A stretch of 64,000 nucleotides of DNA from Sulfobacillus sp. (GTDB lineage: Bacteria; Bacillota; Sulfobacillia; Sulfobacillales; Sulfobacillaceae): assembly GCA_027309085.1 (NCBI GenBank), contig DAIDDL010000005.1, positions 62,001-126,000 of the forward strand, given 5' to 3'. Under the pieces are notes generated by a model. It saw only the letters and a program-made list of their open reading frames with translations. It was not told where the DNA came from and made no database searches. The first letter of the stretch is position 1, and each line of letters opens with the position of its first letter. Below, in pieces: positions 58,977 to 64,000 of the stretch. Both the position numbers and the translations under genes were made by a program.

Positions 58977-59526
58977 GGACATTTTATCCGACACAGAGAG
59001 TAAAATGACAAAGACGGTGGAGTCTTTTGAGCGCGATTTATCGTCAATGCGCGCGGGTCGCGCCCATCCCGGCCTTTTGGAAAAAATCCTGGTCGACTAT
59101 TACGGGGCTATGACCCCCGTCCAGCACATCGCCGCCATCTCGGTGCCGGAGCCGCGCATGCTGATAGTGCAGCCGTTCGACCCCGGCACCTTGTCCTTGA
59201 TTGAAAAGGCCATCGTGAAGGCGGACATCGGGGTATCGGTGCGGGCAGATGGCGCGATGCTCCGGGTCAATGTTCCCGCTCTGACGGAAGAGCGGCGCAA
59301 GGATCTAGTCAAGCAGCTCAGGCGGCGCCTTGAAGAAGAGAAGGTGGCGATCCGCAATATTCGCCGTGATGCTCTGGAAACGCTAAAAGACGAGCAAAGG
59401 GACCACACCATTACTGAAGATGATGAGCACCGGGGACAAGGGGACGTGCAAAAGCTTACCGACCGGTTCATCAAAGATTTGGATACGTTGGCTGACCATC
59501 GTGAAAAAGACATTTTAACACCGTGA
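58969..59526 (+). CDS. frr: Ribosome recycling factor
   Basis: Splits post-termination ribosomes with EF-G. 185 residues. [36 protein letters not shown] and the coiled-coil end [24 protein letters not shown] define the family. GTG 58969 with AAGGAGCG upstream, overlapping the pyrH end. Confidence 0.97.
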   Translation: MVKDILSDTESKMTKTVESFERDLSSMRAGRAHPGLLEKILVDYYGAMTPVQHIAAISVPEPRMLIVQPFDPGTLSLIEKAIVKADIGVSVRADGAMLRVNVPALTEERRKDLVKQLRRRLEEEKVAIRNIRRDALETLKDEQRDHTITEDDEHRGQGDVQKLTDRFIKDLDTLADHREKDILTP

Positions 59527-59565
59527 ACCTGATCATTGCGGTATGTCGAGATTTTTGGAGGCTGG

Positions 59566-60324
59566 ATGGAAACTGATTCTCGGAAAGAATCTTTGGCTGA
59601 TTCCCCAGGACTAATTGAATCCGGCAATCTTCCGCGGCACATCGCGATCATCATGGATGGCAACGGACGGTGGGCGCACAGAAAGGGGCTCTCCCGGGCA
59701 GAGGGTCACCGCGAGGGTGTAAAAGTTCTTAAGCCTATCGTCAAGGAATGTTCCGCCATCGGGATTGATGTGCTGACAGTATATGCCTTTTCTACCGAAA
59801 ACTGGGCGCGTCCCCAAGGGGAAATCGATGCTCTGATGGCTCTCCTGGTCGAGTTCCTCCGCTCTGAGACTGCTGAGCTGAAAAGCCAAGGAGTGCGGAT
59901 CCAGACGATTGGAAACGTGGCGGGATTGCCGGCTGGCGCCCAGGCTGCCCTGGCGGCCGCCACCCAGGAAACAGCCAGCCAGACGCGCATGGTGTTGAAT
60001 CTGGCTCTGAATTACGGTGGGCGCGATGAACTGGTGAGGGCCGTGAACCGGTGGCTTGACGAGAATCGGCCGCTGGATCAGGAGACCTGCCTCACTGCAC
60101 ACGCAGTGGCCTCCCACCTCGACACGGCTGGTCTTCCCGATCCGGACCTGCTGATAAGGTCTAGCGGTGAGATGCGGATATCGAACTTTTTACTATGGCA
60201 GCTGGCATACGCTGAAATCTACGTAACGGAAACATTATGGCCAGATTTTGACCCGGTGGAGCTTCACAAGGCGATTTTTGCCTACCAACAGCGGGTGCGC
60301 CGTTTTGGCGGCCTTCGGGAATAA
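59566..60324 (+). CDS. uppS: Undecaprenyl diphosphate synthase (isoprenyl transferase)
   Basis: A cis-prenyltransferase making the C55 lipid carrier for cell-wall synthesis. 252 residues. HIAIIMDGNGRWAHRKG (catalytic D31), AFSTENWARP and the C-terminal PDPDLLIRSSGEMRISNFLLWQ, YAEIYVTETLWPDF motifs are present. ATG 59566 after TTGGAGG. First isoprenoid gene in the cluster, 12 bases ahead of cdsA. Confidence 0.96.
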   Translation: METDSRKESLADSPGLIESGNLPRHIAIIMDGNGRWAHRKGLSRAEGHREGVKVLKPIVKECSAIGIDVLTVYAFSTENWARPQGEIDALMALLVEFLRSETAELKSQGVRIQTIGNVAGLPAGAQAALAAATQETASQTRMVLNLALNYGGRDELVRAVNRWLDENRPLDQETCLTAHAVASHLDTAGLPDPDLLIRSSGEMRISNFLLWQLAYAEIYVTETLWPDFDPVELHKAIFAYQQRVRRFGGLRE

Positions 60325-60336
60325 GGGGTTACGCGT

Positions 60337-61119
60337 GTGCTGGGACTGCGGATACTCACGGCGACTTTTGGCATTCCGGTAGTCATTCTCCTCATCTATT
60401 TGGGCGGTTGGGTTCTGACTGCCGGAGTGGCCATATTAGCAGCGATTGGTGTGGTGGAAATTTCTCGCATGTTCCGGGCCCGTGGGATTGTGTTTTACCC
60501 CTGGCTGACCGTAGCATGGATATGGGCCATTATGGCGGCCGTGGGGCTAGGGCGCGGGCTGCTCCCCGTTCTTGTACTGGGGGCGGCCATTGTGGCTATT
60601 GTGTCCTTGCTCAGCTCTCCTCAAGAAAGCTTTCAGGGTGCGGTAACCACCACTTGGGTGGCCGTGTATCTGGGACTGTTCTTTGCTTTCCTGCCGATGA
60701 TCCGCGCGCTGCGTCATGGACAGGTGTTTTCCTATGCGTTTTTTGCCGTCATTTGGGCGACAGACACCACCGCGTACTTTGTAGGGCGGCAGTGGGGACG
60801 GCATAAGCTTATGCCCCGCGTCAGTCCCGGCAAAACCTGGGAAGGTACCGCCAGCGGCGCGGTCAGCGGTGTAGCGGTATCGGTGGTGGCGTTTGGGATT
60901 GCGCACATGGTTCTCTGGCACGGATTGGTTTTTGGGTTCACGGTCAGCATTGTGGGCCAGATCGGCGACCTGCTGGAATCGGCGATTAAGCGCTACACGG
61001 GCGTAAAGGATTCTGGGGCGCTTTTGCCGGGCCATGGCGGTGTGCTGGACCGTTTTGATTCTTCCCTGCTGGCTTTGCCCATTGCCTATTATTTGTTGGT
61101 GGGCTTGGGCATACATTAG
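60337..61119 (+). CDS. cdsA: Phosphatidate cytidylyltransferase
   Basis: Makes CDP-diacylglycerol. 260 residues with about eight hydrophobic helices. The signature S-x27-38-GxKDxGxxxPGHGGxxDRxD reads GVKDSGALLPGHGGVLDRFDS near the C-terminus; SPGKTWEGTASG and WATDTTAYFVGR precede it. GTG start with AAGGGG upstream. Confidence 0.93.
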   Translation: MLGLRILTATFGIPVVILLIYLGGWVLTAGVAILAAIGVVEISRMFRARGIVFYPWLTVAWIWAIMAAVGLGRGLLPVLVLGAAIVAIVSLLSSPQESFQGAVTTTWVAVYLGLFFAFLPMIRALRHGQVFSYAFFAVIWATDTTAYFVGRQWGRHKLMPRVSPGKTWEGTASGAVSGVAVSVVAFGIAHMVLWHGLVFGFTVSIVGQIGDLLESAIKRYTGVKDSGALLPGHGGVLDRFDSSLLALPIAYYLLVGLGIH

Positions 61120-61138
61120 CAGCATGGAGGCAATGCTC

Positions 61139-62173
61139 ATGGCCAGCTATATTCGCATGCTCCTGGTTTGGGCGGGGCTGCTGTTTGGCGTGTACGCGTT
61201 CTGGAAGTGGTACAGCGCCATTTTCATGCCTTTTCTAGGCGCTTTTGTGCTTTCTGTCTGGCTTGAGCCGGTCGTGAGCCGAATGGAAGGCTGGGGACTG
61301 TCACGCAGTGTGGCGGCGGTCATTGCCCTAGGGACCTCAATTGTGGCGCTGCTATCCATTCTGTTTTTGCTGCTGAGTGTTATGGCCACGGAGTTGGCGC
61401 AGGTGGTCCGCGCGCTGCCATCGCTCGCGGTTCCGGCCGAACAGCTGTCTAGCCGCATGCTGGCGGGTTTGGGCCGGATGCGTCGGGTGTTGGGGCTGAG
61501 CACGGAGGAGTGGCATGCGCAGCTGGGGGCCTTGGTCCGCATGCTGGAGTCAGTGCTGCGGACAATGGCAAACTTTCTGGTCCACCTGCCCGATAGCATG
61601 TTAATGTTAATGGTAGCATTAGTTGCGGCCTTTTTCATGATCCGCGACAAGCAGCAGATACTCCAAGTCGGGGTCAAGTGGGTCCCGCCTCCACTCCGGC
61701 CTTATGTGCACCATATGCATGATGATATTTTGGCAGGGGCGTTGGGCTTCTTGAAGGCCCAGGTTTTGCTGGTCACGCTGACCGCTTTCGGCACCATGGC
61801 GGGCCTTGTGGTGTTCCGATTTAAATATGCGGTGCTGATTGGGGTGTTGGCGGGCATCCTTGATTTTGTCCCTTATATGGGGCCGGCGAGTCTCTTGGCG
61901 CCATGGGCCGCCGTGGATATGCTTTCTGGCAGGACCCTTCAGGGCACCGAGGTGCTGGCGGTGATGTTCGGGGTGGCCGTCTTGCGGCAAATTGCCGAAC
62001 CGCGGCTGGTGGGGCAGAATATGGGACTGCACCCGCTGGTCGCCATTGGGGCCCTATATTTTGGGGTGCGTCTCTTTGGGCCAGTGGGGTTCATTGTCGG
62101 CCCCATTTCGGCTGTGGTGATAAGGGTTCTGGCCGAAGTTCTGGATCCTCCGGCGGGCAATATCGGCACATAA
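61139..62173 (+). CDS. AI-2E/PerM-family transporter-like membrane protein
   Basis: 344 residues with about eight membrane segments. The central FFMIRDKQQILQVG, LAGILDFVPYMGP and QIAEPRLVGQNMGLHPLVAI are typical of the AI-2E exporter family (YdiK/YtvI/PerM). YtvI is sporulation-associated in Bacillus, but many members are uncharacterised. ATG 61139 is eight bases after GGAGG; ATG 61124 and 61133 are also in frame. It interrupts the usual cdsA-dxr neighbourhood. Confidence 0.85.
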   Translation: MASYIRMLLVWAGLLFGVYAFWKWYSAIFMPFLGAFVLSVWLEPVVSRMEGWGLSRSVAAVIALGTSIVALLSILFLLLSVMATELAQVVRALPSLAVPAEQLSSRMLAGLGRMRRVLGLSTEEWHAQLGALVRMLESVLRTMANFLVHLPDSMLMLMVALVAAFFMIRDKQQILQVGVKWVPPPLRPYVHHMHDDILAGALGFLKAQVLLVTLTAFGTMAGLVVFRFKYAVLIGVLAGILDFVPYMGPASLLAPWAAVDMLSGRTLQGTEVLAVMFGVAVLRQIAEPRLVGQNMGLHPLVAIGALYFGVRLFGPVGFIVGPISAVVIRVLAEVLDPPAGNIGT

Positions 62174-62205
62174 CGCGGTTGTGAAACTGGAAAGATGAGG
62201 GGACT

Positions 62206-63360
62206 ATGACGCAAATCATCATACTTGGCGCGACTGGGTCGGTTGGGGAGACAACCTTTAGGGTGGTGCAGGCCGAGCCGGAGCGGGTGTCCGTCGATGG
62301 GTTGGTGGCCAACACCCAGGGTGAGAGACTGTGGGCCATGGGGCGGGCGCTGCAGGCGCGCTGGATTGGCCTGGCCGATTATGCGGCAGGGGCAGCGCTC
62401 CGGCGGCAGCATCCTTCAGGAGCGCCCCGCATTGCGGCCGGGATGGATGACATTCTGGCCGAGATAGCGGCGTCCCCAGCCACCAAAGTCATTGGGGCCA
62501 TGAGCGGCTTTTCCGGTTTGCTGCCCACTCTTACGGCCTTGGAGAACGGCAAGGACATTTTGCTGGCCAATAAAGAAACGATGGTGGCGGCTGGAGACTT
62601 GGTGCAGAAGGTCGCCCATGAGTCCGGGCAGAAAATTATTCCGGTTGACAGCGAGCACTCGGCAATTTTCCAGTGCCTGGCTCCAGGCCAGCCTGTGCGG
62701 CGGATTTTGCTGACGTGCTCCGGTGGGCCCTTCAGAGGACGCAGCAGGGAAGACTTGCGGTCGGTAACGGTAGAAGATGCGCTCCACCACCCGAATTGGT
62801 CGATGGGAGCCAAAATCACCGTAGACTCAGCGACCCTGATGAACAAGGGCTTGGAACTCATCGAAGCCCACCACCTTTTCTCGGTGCCTTATGAACAGGT
62901 GGAGGTGCTGATTCACCCCCAGAGCATCGTGCATTCTCTGGTCGAATTTGTGGACGGAGCAACCATGGCGCAATTGGGCTGGCCAGATATGGCAGTGCCC
63001 GTGCAGGTGGCGCTCAGCTGGCCTGAGCGATGGGCTATGGATTCTTTGCCGCTTGACCTGACACGCCAGCCGCTGACCTTTGACCCCCCTGATACCGGCA
63101 CTTTTGAAGCGCTGACGATTGCCCGGCAGGCAGGACTGGCCGGGGGTCTTATGCCCACAGTGCTCAATGCCGCCAATGAAGTGGCGGTGTCGTTGTTCAT
63201 GGCGCGGTCCATTGCATTTCTCTCCATTATTGACATTATTAAAGAGGTGCTGAACGACTTCGCGGACAATGAAGAAGTGTCCGGGTTGGCGCAGATCCTG
63301 GAAGCCGACCAGTGGGCACGGACTCAGGCGGCAGATGTGGCGATGCGCTATCGCCAGTAA
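62206..63360 (+). CDS. dxr: 1-deoxy-D-xylulose 5-phosphate reductoisomerase
   Basis: Second step of the MEP isoprenoid pathway. 384 residues. NADPH motif LGATGSVGETT (7-17), GAMSGFSGLLPTL, LANKETMVAAGDL, the metal-ligand VDSEHSAIFQCL and HPNWSMGAKITVDSATLMNKGLELIEAHHLF are all conserved. The upstream ribosome site is GATGAGGGG. Isoprenoid supply for uppS in the same operon. Confidence 0.97.
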   Translation: MTQIIILGATGSVGETTFRVVQAEPERVSVDGLVANTQGERLWAMGRALQARWIGLADYAAGAALRRQHPSGAPRIAAGMDDILAEIAASPATKVIGAMSGFSGLLPTLTALENGKDILLANKETMVAAGDLVQKVAHESGQKIIPVDSEHSAIFQCLAPGQPVRRILLTCSGGPFRGRSREDLRSVTVEDALHHPNWSMGAKITVDSATLMNKGLELIEAHHLFSVPYEQVEVLIHPQSIVHSLVEFVDGATMAQLGWPDMAVPVQVALSWPERWAMDSLPLDLTRQPLTFDPPDTGTFEALTIARQAGLAGGLMPTVLNAANEVAVSLFMARSIAFLSIIDIIKEVLNDFADNEEVSGLAQILEADQWARTQAADVAMRYRQ

Positions 63361-63372
63361 GGGGGACAGCCG

Positions 63373-64000
63373 ATGACGACGGTAATCGCCATCGTTTTGG
63401 TGTTTGGCGTGCTGGTAGCGGTTCACGAGCTTGGGCACTTTCTGGTTGCCAAGTCCTTTGGCATGCGTGTCGATGAGTTTGCTCTGGGGTTTGGACCCGC
63501 GCTTTACAAGCACCGGTTCGGTGAAACCCTGTATGCGTTGCGCATTATCCCCTTGGGCGGGTACAACCGCCTGGCGGGAATGGAAGGCAATAAGAGCGCC
63601 GATCCCCGGGAATTTCCCAACCGGCCATTATGGCAGAGGTTTCTGGTCGTCTTGGCCGGACCCATCATGAACCTGGTGCTGGCCGCCGTGCTCTATGCCA
63701 TCTGCTTCGGGCCGGTCGGCATTCCCACCCCCACCACCACCGTGGCGCAGGCCCTTCCCCACTATCCGGCGTACGAAGCAGGCATCCGTCCTGGCGACCG
63801 GATTGTCAAGATCGATAACACCCGGGTAACGGACTGGGAGAATCTCGCCAGCGCCATCATTGCCCACAAAACCCATGTGATGCACGTGACCGTGGAGCGT
63901 CACCAATCGCTGCAGACCTTTCCCATGACGACGCGGTACGACAAAAAGCTTAAAGAGTACATTATTGGGATCCAGCCCACTTTCGTGCCTGTCCGGCAAA
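63373..64000 (+). CDS. rseP: RseP/S2P-type intramembrane zinc metalloprotease (3' truncated by window edge)
   Basis: Site-2 protease family, cleaving membrane-embedded regulators such as anti-sigma factors. Visible N-terminal 209 residues: the first membrane helix holds HELGH (18-22), followed by LGFGPALYK, IPLGGYNRLAGMEG, a second helix (FLVVLAGPIMNLVLAAVLYAI) and a PDZ domain (AYEAGIRPGDRIVKIDN). The frame is open at the last base, so the C-terminal part with the NxxPxxxLDG motif is missing. Starts 12 bases after dxr with GGGGGA upstream. Confidence 0.95.
   Translation, partial: MTTVIAIVLVFGVLVAVHELGHFLVAKSFGMRVDEFALGFGPALYKHRFGETLYALRIIPLGGYNRLAGMEGNKSADPREFPNRPLWQRFLVVLAGPIMNLVLAAVLYAICFGPVGIPTPTTTVAQALPHYPAYEAGIRPGDRIVKIDNTRVTDWENLASAIIAHKTHVMHVTVERHQSLQTFPMTTRYDKKLKEYIIGIQPTFVPVRQ

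Noticed and set aside
1-64000. CRISPR arrays, insertion sequences and rRNA genes.
   Set aside because: No regularly spaced direct repeats, no transposase-like protein and no rRNA-like sequence were seen by reading; a computed repeat search could still find short ones.

Overview
The window looks like a chromosomal segment of a moderately GC-rich, endospore-forming Firmicute. The evidence is SpoIVA, SpmA and SpmB, two alpha/beta-type small acid-soluble spore proteins (SASPs), a YphA-Der-GpsA-SpoIVA block in the order known from Bacillus subtilis, and classical Firmicute extended -10 promoters. A hyperthermophile-type protein disulfide oxidoreductase, many family-5 solute-binding proteins and a Ku/LigD repair operon would fit a thermoacidophile such as Sulfobacillus. 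That genus assignment is inference from gene content, not from a search.

Layout. 1-3964: translationally coupled DNA end-joining operon (Ku, a free-standing LigD-type ligase, a free-standing LigD-type polymerase/primase, a SNF2/RapA-type helicase). 4122-6895: protein disulfide oxidoreductase, panC, and spmA and spmB arranged convergently. 7039-13742: ridA, rluB, pncB, a SWIM zinc-finger protein, a tiny zinc-ribbon protein, then aroH-cmk-plsC-rpsA. 13935-19251: bioY, then yphA-der-gpsA-spoIVA.

19252-32778 is the most accessory part. It holds four family-5 solute-binding lipoproteins and two DppC-DppB-like permease pairs on opposite strands, with no ATPase gene. Interspersed are a tRNA-Pro, corA and a small protein resembling the archaeal ThrRS editing domain. 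One binding-protein gene has a single in-frame UGA. Three of the binding-protein genes are followed by strong hairpins.

32909-42127 is a metabolic island: class-III aminotransferase, SRPBCC protein, FAH-family enzyme, S-adenosylmethionine decarboxylase, ndk, phosphoesterase, methylthioadenosine phosphorylase, adenosylhomocysteinase and MTA/SAH deaminase, then a thioesterase and a PHP-domain protein. The core handles decarboxylated SAM use in polyamine synthesis and recycling of the MTA and SAH by-products.

42569-56665: dinG-surE, two SASPs, a peptidoglycan-binding secreted protein, a YpmA-like protein, Nudix, TPR lipoprotein, hflX, miaB, a KdpD-like protein without kinase module, and a GH18-fold lipoprotein lacking the catalytic glutamate. 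56788 to the end: rpsB-tsf-pyrH-frr-uppS-cdsA-(AI-2E permease)-dxr-rseP, a widely conserved translation/envelope/isoprenoid cluster whose last gene runs out of the window.

I did not find a clear-cut wholly new system. The best candidates for a second look are the split NHEJ operon with its SNF2 helicase, the ATPase-less binding-protein/permease cluster with its UGA-interrupted member and post-gene hairpins, the ThrRS-editing-like protein, and the GH18-fold lipoprotein without its acid/base residue.
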